Assembly: GCA_964035575.1 (NCBI GenBank)
Contig: OZ037861.1
Span: 806,001-870,000 of the forward strand
DNA length: 64,000 nt
Direction of reading: 5' to 3'
Origin: Rhynchopus sp. YZ270_cl-10
Lineage: Eukaryota > Euglenozoa > Diplonemea > Diplonemida > Diplonemidae
A program made the translations under genes and the position numbers. This document shows, in pieces, positions 1 through 9,897 of this stretch; position 1 is the stretch's first letter, and the number at the start of each line of letters is the position of its first letter. Under the pieces are notes generated by a model. That model worked only from the letters and a program-made list of their open reading frames with translations, did no database searches and was not told the DNA's origin.

Positions 1-1
1 C

Positions 2-487
2 AACTCCGCCGCCTGCAAGGAGGGCCTCGACAAGCTGGTGGAGGGGATGAGCGCTGTGTGCGAATCGCTTGGGGTCAGCGTCCTGCCATACGGGCGTGGC
101 GGAGGGGGTGCTGGGTTCGACACAGTGCACACCACGTCTTCCTCGGTGTCGCTCCCACACCGACGGTCCTCCTCAGCAGAGGACGACACAGCAGCGGTGT
201 TGACATGGATGCGTTCTACCATTGACGGCTTTCTCGTCCCAGAGGAGCTTGCGTCCCCGGGGTGTGATGCAAGCATGGTGAGTCTGCCGACGCAATATGG
301 GGGCGGTGGTGGTGGGGGTGTGCACAGCCTTGGTGCCTCACACTCCAGTCTCAGCCTCCCTGTCGCAGATGGAAACAGCGGGGTTGGCGGTGCAAGTGCG
401 AACCCAAACGTCGCAAACCAACAAGAACTCATGATCCAAGAAGTTCTCCGCAGACTTCAATCCGGACAAGCCCTTCCATCTCAGTGA
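2..487 (+). CDS. C-terminal part of an unknown protein
   Basis: The frame is open from the first bases of the window to the TGA at 485-487, so the 5' end lies outside the window. About 161 residues are visible. They are low in complexity, with Gly runs (residues near nt 98-112 and 298-327) and Ser/Thr-rich stretches, and end in a Gln/Leu-rich helix-like tail. Codon use resembles the GC-rich third positions of the other genes here, which supports real coding. I recognise no domain. An internal ATG at 38 could start a shorter product, but the open frame upstream makes a partial gene more likely. Confidence 0.6.
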   Translation, partial: NSAACKEGLDKLVEGMSAVCESLGVSVLPYGRGGGGAGFDTVHTTSSSVSLPHRRSSSAEDDTAAVLTWMRSTIDGFLVPEELASPGCDASMVSLPTQYGGGGGGGVHSLGASHSSLSLPVADGNSGVGGASANPNVANQQELMIQEVLRRLQSGQALPSQ

Positions 488-783
488 AAAAAAGGGGGGG
501 GATGGGTGGAGGGGGAGAGGAGGGGAGGGAGGGGAGGGGGTTTTTGGAGAAAAGGTGTGAAACTAAAACAGAGTCTTTTTTTCTTCTCCAAAAAGGGAAA
601 CAATACCATACGTAAGGAAAAAAAGGGGTGTGTGTAGGGGAAGGTGCTTGCCAAAAAGGAAAATGACCCTCTTCCTCTCCGCTCTTTTCTTCTGTTCTTA
701 ACCACGTTGTTTTCTGGTGTGTGTGGGAGAGGCATACGTTACAAAATATTTTTTGTTGGACCAGGGACTGTCTGTTTTATTTC

Positions 784-832
784 AAGGTGACTAAGTGACA
801 AAGAGGCTTAGGGTCATCTTATTAACTTTTTC
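784..832 (+). promoter_or_regulatory. Motif A copy: hairpin plus TTAACTTTTT
   Basis: AAGGTGACTAAG pairs with CTTAG and GTCATCTT around a purine loop, followed by an ATTAACTTTTTC branch-point-like stretch and a T-rich tract. The same arrangement recurs at 12734, 20811, 25438, 32521, 35495, 38041, 40731, 40911, 41297 and 62353. Confidence 0.5.
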
Positions 833-1342
833 TGGTTTTTTTTTAAAAGTCTCGTGTGGTTGTCAAGAACCTTCAAGATGTCTCTTTTATTGGGCCATCT
901 AAGATCGTCTCTGTGAGACATGCAATAATCGATACCACCCCTCAACGATTTTTTTTTCCCTTCAAAAAAAAAGCAGCTATTTTAGAAAATTAACCAAGAA
1001 AAGATATTGAGCAAAAACTAAACTAACATTTTGCCACTTGATTTGTCCTCACTAATCTACTACTGAGTCTTTTTTCGTTGACCGCAGCCATTTTAGGAAG
1101 CCATTTAGGCTCTTACCCTGGGTGGCGCACATAATAATTGATTGGGGGAGGGAAATGATTCAAAAGGAAAAAGCGTGAGGACAAATTTACCGTTGGCTAA
1201 TCAAGTTCAGTTTCTAATAACACTGCGTGTAAGCAAAAAAAAAAAAAAAACACGAAAACAAAACGGGGCCGCTCGAGCGTGAGTGCTCCAACCTATCTGA
1301 GCACGCACACAGAATTGTTTTTGTCCAAAAAAAAATTTTTTT

Positions 1343-1890
1343 TTCTCAACTGAGGAAAAGTAGCTCTGAGCAAACCCCGTGGAAGAAGTGTGAGGATAAA
1401 TTCACTTTTCCTCACACATAGCCACTTTTCCTCACGCAATTTGGAAAAGTAGCAATAATTTTTGGCTGGGGTTTGTGTAGAAAAAAGCCTATGTGTAGGC
1501 TTTTTTTGGTGTGAGGAAAAGTAGAGGGGGGGTCGAAAAAAAATTGGGTGGGAGAGTGGGTCATTTTGATATATCTGCTTCACATTTTGTCACCGTGACC
1601 AACATGACCATTTTTTGGTCCATTTTTTCGGCCAAAAATTTGGTACCACAGGGCTATACCATATTCTGGATTATCAATCTTTTGAAAATACGGCCTGGTA
1701 TTCGGGCCAAAATGTCCCATGGGGCCCATAGTAGCCTTACTGGGTGTCGAGCAGAGCCAATCTTAATAGTGAAATTCGATTTTCTGTGAAAAATATTCCC
1801 ACCAAAAAATCGTCTTTTTTTTCTGCATATTCACCCCACACTTCTTCCACGGGGTTTGCTTAGAGCTACTTTTCCTTCAGTTGAGAAAAC
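1343..1890. mobile_element. Inverted-repeat element (MITE-like)
   Basis: TCTCAACTGAGGAAAAGTAG at 1343 recurs inverted near 1870-1888, and the match continues inward through GCAAACCCCGTGGAAGAAGTG (arms of about 48 bp with few mismatches). The interior of about 450 bp is noncoding. No clear target-site duplication was found, so the true ends may lie a little further out. Likely a non-autonomous DNA transposon. Confidence 0.5.
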
Positions 1891-1904
1891 TATTATATTC
1901 TGGT

Positions 1905-2072
1905 GAAATATTCACTTTCCCTCCACTCGTGCCCTTTCAGAAACTCGTGGCTGACTTTATCCCACTCGCTTCGCTCGTGAGATAAAGTCTATTACCCCAC
2001 TCGCTTCGCTCGTGGGGTAAAATGCCACTCGTTTCTGAAAGGTACACTCGTGTGAGGAAAAGTGAATATTTC
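1905..2072. repeat. Large palindrome with two inner hairpins
   Basis: The outer arms (GAAATATTCACTTT at 1905 and its inverse ending near 2072) extend through CCTTTCAGAAACTCGTGG and CCACTCGTTTCTGAAAGG. Inside lie two successive imperfect palindromes, each built on CACTCGCTTCGCTCGTG and flanked by TTATC/GATAA or TTACCC/GGGTAA. Folded, this is a four-way junction. Confidence 0.65.
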
Positions 2073-2118
2073 CTCAGACGAATAAATAGCTATTTTTCCA
2101 GCGGAGAGATTGCACAAT

Positions 2119-2160
2119 TGTTGACAACCGAGGCAAACTGCACACTGCTCCAAACAATTT
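2119..2160. repeat. Motif E copy 1
   Basis: GACAACCGAGGCAAACTGCA followed by an ACTGCTCCAAACAATTT stretch. It matches copies near 34151-34215 and 63273-63330 with a few differences. Confidence 0.4.
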
Positions 2161-2221
2161 ATCCAACAACTCATAAGAAATGCAAAAGCAACAATGACTA
2201 ACGTACACTGAGAAATGGCAG

Positions 2222-2300
2222 TAGGTAGAAGGGTGGCTCAGGGGGTGTCTGCATTCCTCTTCAGAACGGTGCTCCATCCTATTTTTTAAAAAACGTTTAT
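2222..2300 (+). repeat. 3' fragment of the retroposon family
   Basis: CTGCATTCCTCTTCAGAACG and the following CCATCCTATTTTTTAAAAAACGTTTAT match the 3' end of the insertion at 21591-22192 (nt 22141-22192) with few differences. It is probably a truncated copy of the same element. Confidence 0.5.
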
Positions 2301-2895
2301 TACCAGAAGGGTGGGATGGGTGGTGGGGGTTTACCTTTTAGCGGACATCCTCTGGGCAACGTCAACACTGAGAGGGGAACAAAATTTGCAAAATTATACG
2401 AGAAAGCAGCTACCCATGTTGGGACGGTGGGGAGATATTGTGCGATAGAACATTAAGTACAAAACATGCAAGAGGCAGGGGGGTGGAAATAAAGCAACAA
2501 AAAAACACTCTCAAATAGATTTTGTTTGGAAACTGAATTAGAAAAAATAAAATGGAACTTTTTTTTAAAAAACCTTTTTCGAGTATCCTTGGTGATGAGG
2601 GAGGGAGGCTGAGTCTCGCCATTGGGTACTTCCGTGCATTTGTCTGGCACGCATCTCTGCAGCACGAGAGCACGTTTGGCGTTCTTCCTTGCGTGGGGAG
2701 GAGACAGTGGCGTTGTTACAGCACTGTGTGGTCGCAGTAAGTGGGGTGGGGTGAGTGGGAACAGTGTACAGTGTGTGGGGAAACCGGACTCTCTGCTTGG
2801 GTACAGGGAGATTGCCCTGAACACATCACCACAACATACAAACAGGGACAACGTACCAACCTCTGTGAACAAACACAAAGACACACATCAAGAAG

Positions 2896-5520
2896 ATGGG
2901 GTCCGGAGCGTCGAAGCCTGAAAAGGACGAGATTGCAAAAGGAATTACTGGAAAGGAGAGGCCAGTGGACGCAGTGGACAGCGTGGACGGGAGGACAATG
3001 CTGCACAGTGCCGTGCTTGCGGGGGATGTGGAGGCAGTACGGTTTCTTATGGAGAACGGGGCAGGGAACGTGCGTGACAGGGACGGGAAGGTGCCGCTGT
3101 GGTACGCACTGCAGCACAGGGACGCGGGTGTGCGGGGGCAACTTGAGGCGGAGCTGGGGGCGCATGCAGCACAGATCCTTGTGGAGGTGGAGGATGCTGT
3201 GCAGGTGTACCTCACTGACGGTGTCGCCACAACAGCAACAACAGCAGCAACAGCAGCAGGTGTGGCGGTGGAAGTGAGCGGTAGAGATGCAACGACAGCA
3301 CCTGTTGCTGACCCTCACACGAACCTGGCGAAAGACACGAACACCTCGACTGGAGACAGACAGCTGGGAGAGGACGATCTTGTCGGGGGCACGGGTGCAC
3401 TGCGTCGCACAGACGGACGGAAGGTGGAGTGGCTGCAGAACAAGGAGGACAACAAGAATAACAGCACACCCACGAGCAACAGCAGTGGAGGGAAAGACCT
3501 GCTGTGCTGGCTGCGTGGTCTTCCAAAGGTGGAGCCGCCGTTGGGCTACACAGACGAACACGTGCAGCACATGGAGGCGGGGTTCCGTGTGGTGTGCAAG
3601 CGTCTGCTGGAGGACATGAGAGGACGGAGGGAGGCTGCGGGGACACGTGGTGGGCACGTGGAGGTGGAGGACTGGATGGCGGCACCCGACCCGTTTGAAC
3701 TTCTACTTTCGGGGTTCCTGTTCACGTCTGACTGCGTGGAGTAGCGGCGGGGATGTTGTGTGCGACGAGGACGACGGGACACCGAAGATTGCGAAAGGGC
3801 CTGACGGGAAGCTGCGTTACATCAGACTGACGGAGCGAGCTGTGCTGGACAACCACGGAAGTGCTGCTGATTCACAGTCGCTTGCGCTGTACATGACGAT
3901 GAACACTGCGATGCGTGCTGTGGGGCAGCTGGCTGCGGTGAAGGAGTGGAAGGGGACACCTGAGAAGACAGCACCGAACGTGTTTGAGCTGTCGCCCGCA
4001 CCCCCGCAGCTGCACGTGATTGCGACCTTTGCGCCGCTGATCCGTGGTCTGGACCGGCTGATTGGGAGCCGGCGGAAGCAGCTGCGGACTGTGTTCCGTG
4101 GGATCAATGTGAACGTGTCTGCGAAGTACGCGCTGGGGACGCACATTGTGTGGAACTGCTTCACGTCGACAACACTGAAGCGGGATGTGGCTCGGAGCTT
4201 CATGTACGGGAAGGGAGGCACTTCTTTGTGGTGGTGGCGAAGGAGGGTGCTGCAGACGTGAAGTTCTCGTCTGTGTATGCTTCGGAGGACGAGCTGCTGT
4301 ACACAGCGAACATCGAGTACCGGGTGCAGTGGAAGCTTTCGCCGACGCTGCTGCGGATGATGGGGCTGCGCTTTGACGTGATTGTGATGCAGGAGGTGTG
4401 TGTAGGTGAGGGTGGTGCTGTGGGGGAGACGAGTGCGGCTGAGCAGGTGGGTGCGCTGCAGGAGGTGATGGGACACACAGTCGCTTTCTTCGAGGACTAC
4501 CTTGCGCAGTACGTGGAGGGGCGTGTGGGGGACGACACACGTGTGGATGAGTCGGAGACACGTCCGCTGATGGAGGAGGTGCGGAGGTGGCTTCGTGCAC
4601 GTGGAGGTGGAGGTGGAGGTGGGAAGCAGATGTCTGCAGGGTGCACACAGGCAGCAGCGGGCACAGAGCGCAAGCCTGATGTGGATGCGAGAGAAGAAAG
4701 ACAAGGGACGTGTGGTGTGCTGTGTGTGATCGGAGAAGGAGGGAGCGGGAAGACGTCTGCTTCGATTGCAATTAAAAAGTCTGACAGGCCAGCACTGGTA
4801 GTGGCAGTTCTGTCTCCCGATGCATCACACGTGGTGGCGTGTTCAAATCAAACTTTCCGTGTGTGGAGCATGCCGACTGGGAAGGAGGTGGCGGTCTTTA
4901 GAGGACACACCAACAACGTCACAGGAGCGGTAGTGACTCCTGATGGAATGCACGTGGTTTCGTCCTGTCGTGACGAGACCGTACGCATGTGGAAGCTTCG
5001 CACTGGAGAAGAGACGATGGTGTTCCGACCTGAAGCGCCCGAATGTGTGGCTGTGTCTCCCGATGGCTGTCGTGTTGTTTCAGGCTCTTGGGATGGCACT
5101 GTGAGTGTGTGGGATGTAGGCAGCGGGGAGGAGGTCTTTAGCTTGGAGCATCCTCAAGTTGTGTACGGGGTGGCGGTGACACCTGATGGTGGTCATGTGG
5201 CCTCGTACGCTAGTGATCGTTGCAGCACTGTGCATGTGTGGAGCATGACCACTGGTGAGCAGGTGGGGATGATTCAAATGTCTTGTGGTGTGTGCTGTAT
5301 TGCTGTGAGCCCCGATGGACGCGAAATCATGTGTGGTTGCGAGGATAACACTGTGCGTGTGTGGACCATCTGCACTGGGGAAGACGGCACGATTGATGGG
5401 TTGCGGCTGAAGAGAGTGATCGGTGTCCCTCCAACAGTTCCTCGTGCATTAGGCTGTCGCAATACTGATTCTGTGGAACCTGAACTTGCGAGACGGATTC
5501 TTTTGGACGGCGAAGACTGA
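2896..5520 (+). pseudogene. Broken Ank-ART-P-loop-WD40 gene
   Basis: Parts in order: an N-terminus MGSGASK that fits the N-myristoylation consensus; an ankyrin-like stretch (about nt 2980-3130); a low-complexity Ala/Thr region; an arginine-type ADP-ribosyltransferase domain (about 3790-4400) with recognisable R-S-E signatures (FRG, an STT-type strand and EDE); a glycine-rich linker; a Walker A motif GEGGSGKT near 4735; then about five WD40 repeats (4795-5400). The enzyme family transfers ADP-ribose from NAD to proteins; the WD40 part probably binds targets. The P-loop is followed almost at once by WD40, so most of an NTPase domain is absent. The span is not one continuous frame (about two breaks), so I treat it as broken, although short introns or assembly errors are possible. 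It looks like a host regulatory or defence gene rather than a secreted toxin. Confidence 0.65.
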
Positions 5521-5925
5521 GTCTGTCCAAAGTTGTTCGTGACGAGCACAAATAGTGTTGACACTGCCTCGTGCGATGGTGCCCTCATGCCACTGCGGGT
5601 GTGTTGGACAGTGAGCGAGGACAGAAGAGCGGCTTGTCGAGGTGTTACACCGGCATGCAGTGCACTAAGTGTGCTGTCTGTTTATATCCACGTCTTTTCC
5701 AAGATGTGTTGCGATTTACACATGTGTTCTGTTCGTTTTGTGGATGTTTCCGTTAGTTTGTGCTTTGGCTATTTGGTTTATGTGGTGGGAGCCTTCCCAC
5801 CATCTTGACAGTATTTTAAAAAACCAAAATCTGGGAGGGTGTGTCGCACTTTTTCGCGCCCTTTCAACCACACCTCTCCTTTCGCGAAATAAAAACAAAA
5901 CAAACAAACTCTCAAACACCCCCTC
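5521..5925. other. Spacer, nothing recognised
   Basis: Downstream of the broken gene, changing gradually from coding-like GC content to AT-rich sequence. A pyrimidine-rich stretch precedes the transporter relic. No conserved element was seen. Confidence 0.4.
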
Positions 5926-6187
5926 CTTTCCCCCCTCCGCTTGTAATATATGTCTTTTCGGTCTCAGACCTGCATCGCTGTGAACGTGACGTCCAGCTTC
6001 TTCTTGCGATATTATTTGACCTCTTTCACCACCGCTGTGCAAATCCTCGCAGAACTCCCCTGTGCCCTCGCTGCAGTGTTGAAGGCGCTCTCCGCAGCGC
6101 CTTATTGTACCGCCTCGTGGAAGAGCGGAAACGGCTTGCGGAGAACCCGGAGAGCGGAGTAGGGGCGCGGAGCACGGTCCTCGCAGA
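5926..6187 (+). pseudogene. Internally deleted relic of the MFS gene
   Basis: This stretch matches 7170-7665 (the start of the intact transporter gene and its leader) at about 95% but lacks three internal blocks: about 75 bp after the first 30 codons, about 120 bp around the motif-A loop, and about 20 bp further on. Homology then stops abruptly inside the sequence that corresponds to residue 156. No useful frame remains. It is a truncated tandem duplicate of its neighbour. The 250 bp after it (6188-6440) are GC-rich but match nothing else in the window. Confidence 0.8.
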
Positions 6188-6635
6188 TGAGAGCAGTCAG
6201 CACAGCCCTCTGTGCACCGCCTTCCTTGCCTCCGCACAAGCCCCCACCAAAGGAAGCAAGGGAATACGACGCCGTACAGCGTACGGAGCTCGTGCTCTGG
6301 CCCCGAGGGGGCGGTACCAGCGTCCTCCGCACCGCGGCCACACCTCTCAAAAAGGGCATGAAAAAGGGACATCTGCTGCATCGCGGGGAAGTGGTATTCT
6401 GTCGTACCATGATGACACTCTCTGGATGAGTATCGATATTTATGTCTTCTCTTTACTGATTACCCGTAAGGACAGGTTTTTTTTGAAAGACAGGTTTTTT
6501 TGTGTGGAAAGAGAACACCCCTTTCTTGTGAACCGCCCTCCGGTTCTCCTCTGGTACCAACTCATGTCCCACCCTTTTTGCTCGACTGCGTTTTAGCATG
6601 TTTCAACATATTTCTTCTTCACCTTTGCCGTCCAG

Positions 6636-6732
6636 CTAACATTTGGCAGACCTAGATATGCATCGCAACCAACCTTCAGGTCAGTGCAATGACTATCATA
6701 CGGTATAGCTGGCTTGAGGTGAAACCCCAGCC
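6636..6732 (+). repeat. 97-bp dispersed repeat H, copy 1
   Basis: From AACATTTGGCAGACCTAG to GAGGTGAAACCCCAG this matches the inverse complement of 38712-38812 at roughly 90%. It does not lie in a gene, has no terminal repeats and has no open frame. It could be a conserved noncoding RNA or an old transposon fragment. Confidence 0.6.
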
Positions 6733-7195
6733 AGGCATACCCCATAGATCCTCCCCAGTGTTCTAAAATACGTGTCCTACCCCCCAGTATACATACGATT
6801 CATAATGAATCAATACGTATTTGAGAACGCTAAAACGCTCCCCACTACCCCAACCTATCTCTCTCCTGACAAACTTCACACAACACAACAGCACACACCA
6901 CACACCCTCCTACTCCATACTCCACTTCACATGGCGTAGCTTTGCGCAACGAATACACATTTTTTTCCCCATCCTCATTTTTTTGTTTTGCTCCCCCGAT
7001 TTTATTCATCATTTGTATAACTTTTTTGTCCCCCATCAACTTGACTACACTGCGATCCAGAGAAGAGGGCTCTTTCTGAGAGCATTTTTGTATTTTCAAA
7101 ATAATATTTCGTTCATCGTGCGACTTTCCCCCCTCTGAGTCTGGGAGTCTTTTTTTCCCCGCTCAAGACCCCCTCCTTTCCCCCTTCCGCTTGTT

Positions 7196-8458
7196 ATGTA
7201 TGTCTTTTCGGGCTCAGACCTGCAACGCTGTGAACGTGACATCCAGCTTCTTCTTGCGATACGATGCGTACGACAGGCGGTGCCCAGCCCGGTTCTCGTT
7301 GCATGGCACTTATCGCAAGGGCTCTCTCCGTCTGACCTATTTTATTTGACCTCTTTCACCTCCGCTGTGCAGGTCCTCGCAGAGCTCCCCTGTGGCCTTA
7401 TCGCTGATGGCATAGGTGATAAACGCACCCTCTCTTTGTCTCTGATGCTGCTTGCTTTTTACACGGTGCTTCTTAGTATGGGTGGTGGTGTTGTGTGGAG
7501 TGTGCACATCGCTGCAGTGTTGAAGGCGCTCTCCGCAGCGCTGTTCTCAGGAACAGACAGCGCCTTATTGTACCGCCTCGTGGAAGAGCGGAAACGGCTT
7601 GCGGAGAACCCGGAGAGCGGAGTAGGGGCGCGCAGCACGGTCCTCGCAGATGAGAGCAGCCATGTCACGTACATCATCCTGAGCGAAGGCGCGGTTGGTG
7701 TACTAAGCGGCTACCTCCTCGACGCTACCTCACCCAAGACTGTGGTGTTTTTGTTCACCCTCCCTGCGCTTTGCGGCGTGATTTTGAGCCTTCTGATTTC
7801 TTCCGCACCAGGGACACTACCACAGGGAGTGTCTTCTCCAGGAAAAACATTAGGCGATGTGCTTCGTACGGTTACCCTGGCAGGGGCTGTGGTGCAGATC
7901 CGACTGGCGATGCTCGCAACCTTGTCTGCAATGACATTCTTGACTGTGGTGTTGCATCCATTGCTTTGGGATGGGGTGGGGGTAGGGGGTGTGGGCCAAG
8001 GCTATGCTTGGTCGGGTGTAAGCGTCTCTGCAGCATGCGGTTCGTGGCTGTTGTCGAGATGTGCTCGGAGGGGGTATGGACAGGACGCGGCCGTGGTGGT
8101 GGTGTGTTGTGCGGTGGCAGTGGGGTATCTGCTTCTGGGGTCCGGGCAGGTGCTGATGGTGGTGGCGGGAGGGTTGGCGATGGGCGTGTCGCGCGGGGTG
8201 ATGTGGCCCCTCGCAGCCTCTGCTGTCAACACTGCGACATCCTCCGCCGGATGCACCTCGCGTGCCACAGCGCTCAGCGCCTATGCAGCATTAATGAAGT
8301 TTCTCAACATCGCCATCGGGCCATTAATAGGAGCAGTGCTGGCAACAGGAGTCTCCGCGTCGCAAGTGTGTCTTTCCCTAGGCACGGTGCTTCTCCTCGC
8401 TGGGGTAAGCCTTATGCACAGAATTTCCTGGGGTGCGTCGGATGTGAAGAGGGATTGA
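7196..8458 (+). CDS. Major facilitator superfamily transporter
   Basis: 420 residues, the usual length for a 12-helix MFS permease, with alternating hydrophobic segments throughout. After the second helix comes GLIADGIGDKRT, the classic MFS motif A (G-x3-D-x-x-G-x-[KR]) of the cytosolic loop between helices 2 and 3. A long hydrophilic loop (about residues 120-155, ERKRLAENPESG) separates helices 4 and 5. It should move a small solute across a membrane; the substrate cannot be told. The ATG at 7196 follows a pyrimidine tract (CCCTCCTTTCCCCCTTCCG) that may carry a splice acceptor. A deleted copy of its 5' half lies 1.2 kb upstream. A start a few codons downstream cannot be excluded. Confidence 0.85.
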   Translation: MYVFSGSDLQRCERDIQLLLAIRCVRQAVPSPVLVAWHLSQGLSPSDLFYLTSFTSAVQVLAELPCGLIADGIGDKRTLSLSLMLLAFYTVLLSMGGGVVWSVHIAAVLKALSAALFSGTDSALLYRLVEERKRLAENPESGVGARSTVLADESSHVTYIILSEGAVGVLSGYLLDATSPKTVVFLFTLPALCGVILSLLISSAPGTLPQGVSSPGKTLGDVLRTVTLAGAVVQIRLAMLATLSAMTFLTVVLHPLLWDGVGVGGVGQGYAWSGVSVSAACGSWLLSRCARRGYGQDAAVVVVCCAVAVGYLLLGSGQVLMVVAGGLAMGVSRGVMWPLAASAVNTATSSAGCTSRATALSAYAALMKFLNIAIGPLIGAVLATGVSASQVCLSLGTVLLLAGVSLMHRISWGASDVKRD

Positions 8459-8636
8459 GGGTTTTATTTGGGGGTGTGTATGTGTGTGTGTGTCTTTGAT
8501 TTATAGGGGGGGATTCTTTGTGTAGAATATGGTCCCAAAGGGGGTGTGTAGGTGTGGCAAAGCACGGAAGGTTTTTGTGAATGAGTGCGGGGGTTTTTGT
8601 ATTTAAAGGCACCGCTCTTTTGTCTCTTTCAAGTGG

Positions 8637-8668
8637 AATACTCTGGGGGGTTCGAGAGCCCGTGGAGT
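8637..8668 (+). repeat. Motif C hairpin, copy 1
   Basis: ACTCTGGGGG pairs with CCCGTGGAGT around a short loop. The copy at 34717-34748 has a similar stem with changes on both sides (ACTCCGGGG and CCCACGGAGT). A motif-B-like AGAGGAGTTTTTGTA follows here. Confidence 0.4.
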
Positions 8669-8926
8669 GTCAGTGCCTGCGTTTTAGAGGAGTTTTTGTA
8701 CTGTCAACCTTACTTTACCTTGGAAGGTGGGTGTGCATGGGAGGCTCTTGTCTTTTGTGATTTCGAAAAAAAATTAAAGTCTCAGCTCAATGCTTTTATT
8801 GACGAACGAAAACACACAAAAAGAAATTAAAAACAAAAGAAAAAACATCACCCCCCCTTACTTCCACCTTACGAAATATAGTGGTGACAATCCTCTGGGT
8901 TGTCACCATTTAATACAAGTTTTTCA

Positions 8927-9582
8927 AATCAAATCAGAGTTTTTTTTCAGGGGGGGTGAGGGGGGGTTTCACCCCCTCTCACGATTTTTTTTGAGTTTTT
9001 AGGGGGGGTGAGCAATGCTTGTGAACTGGGTGATTCGAGGAGCAAGCTTGATGTCGGGTGCCGAGCGCCGATGGAGGACGGAGTTAGAGGGTGGGCGTGT
9101 TTTCCAAAGACTATAAAATACAAGTGTTTCTAGCATTTGACGGACGGTGCTCGCAGAACCCAACGGGGAATGAGAAAAAGGATGTGGCGAAATAATAAAA
9201 GTAGCGTACCGTGCGCCTGCGGCGCAAGCTAGCATCCCACTCTGACATGGTACTCGTTGCTGACCCAAAAAAAGTGCATGATATCAAAATTTTCCCCCTG
9301 CGGCGGGCAGCCTTGACCCATTTCACCCTTTTCTTGTTTCGTATATTATCCTCTATGTTTTCACTGGCCCCTTTACCTTACACCCATTTTGACCAAAACC
9401 AAGAACTTGCCCATTTCGTCAAATTGACCCCACCACAGCGCGGACGGATTCCAAAACCCCCACAAACTAGCTTCTCCAGGGTCTTCGCGCGCGAAGCGCG
9501 CGAAAAAATTTTTTGACCAAAAAACATCTCACCCCCCCTAAGCTCAAAAAAACCGGTCCCTAAAAAAAACTCTGAATCAAAT
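8927..9582. mobile_element. TIR-bounded noncoding element
   Basis: Outer arms CAGAGTTTTTTTTCAGGG (8932-8952) and the inverse of CCCTAAAAAAAACTCTGA (9558-9577); inner arms TAGGGGGGGTGAG (9000-9012) and CTCACCCCCCCTA (9528-9540). The interior contains the GTACCGTGCGCCTGCGGCGC core shared with other elements and a GCGCGCGAAGCGCGCG palindrome. There is no coding frame. It is probably a non-autonomous DNA transposon, possibly one inside another. Confidence 0.55.
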
Positions 9583-9897
9583 ACAAAAAAAATGTATTTT
9601 TTTTTGAGAAATTTAACTCAACAAGCAAGCCACTGTCAATGATAGAGACAACGTGCAAGCCAGTCACGTATTGGATGAACACAACCAAAAGAGTGACACC
9701 AGCGTTCCTATTCCTCCATCTCAACTACAATTGTGTTTTGACTTCTCTCTGTAAGCTTTATGTAAACGCGTCCTCTCTGATCTCAGGACAAGGTGTCGTC
9801 ACCAACACAAAAGAACTGCTTTCCCACACAACCCACTGCATGGCCCTGTACCACCCCACCCACCCTTCCCTTGCACAGAACCCTGACCCCTTCACCG

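Larger units (their letters stand above)
488..2895. other. Gene-free spacer with repeats
   Basis: AT-rich spacer with long A and T runs and no convincing coding frame on either strand. It holds a copy of hairpin motif A (784-832), an inverted-repeat element (1343-1890), a multi-armed palindrome (1905-2072), a copy of motif E (2119-2160) and a fragment of the retroposon family seen at 21.6 kb (about 2222-2300). The last 200 bases before 2896 are GC-richer and probably belong to the 5' leader of the next gene. Confidence 0.6.

Noticed and set aside
1082-1120. CCGCAGCCATTTT…GCCATTTAGGCTC resembles the dinoflagellate spliced leader
   Set aside because: Only partial and broken similarity at one site; no leader-like sequence precedes any gene.
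5716-6381. 221-codon minus-strand open frame over the MFS relic
   Set aside because: Antisense of GC-rich relic sequence; no domain and no second copy with the same frame.
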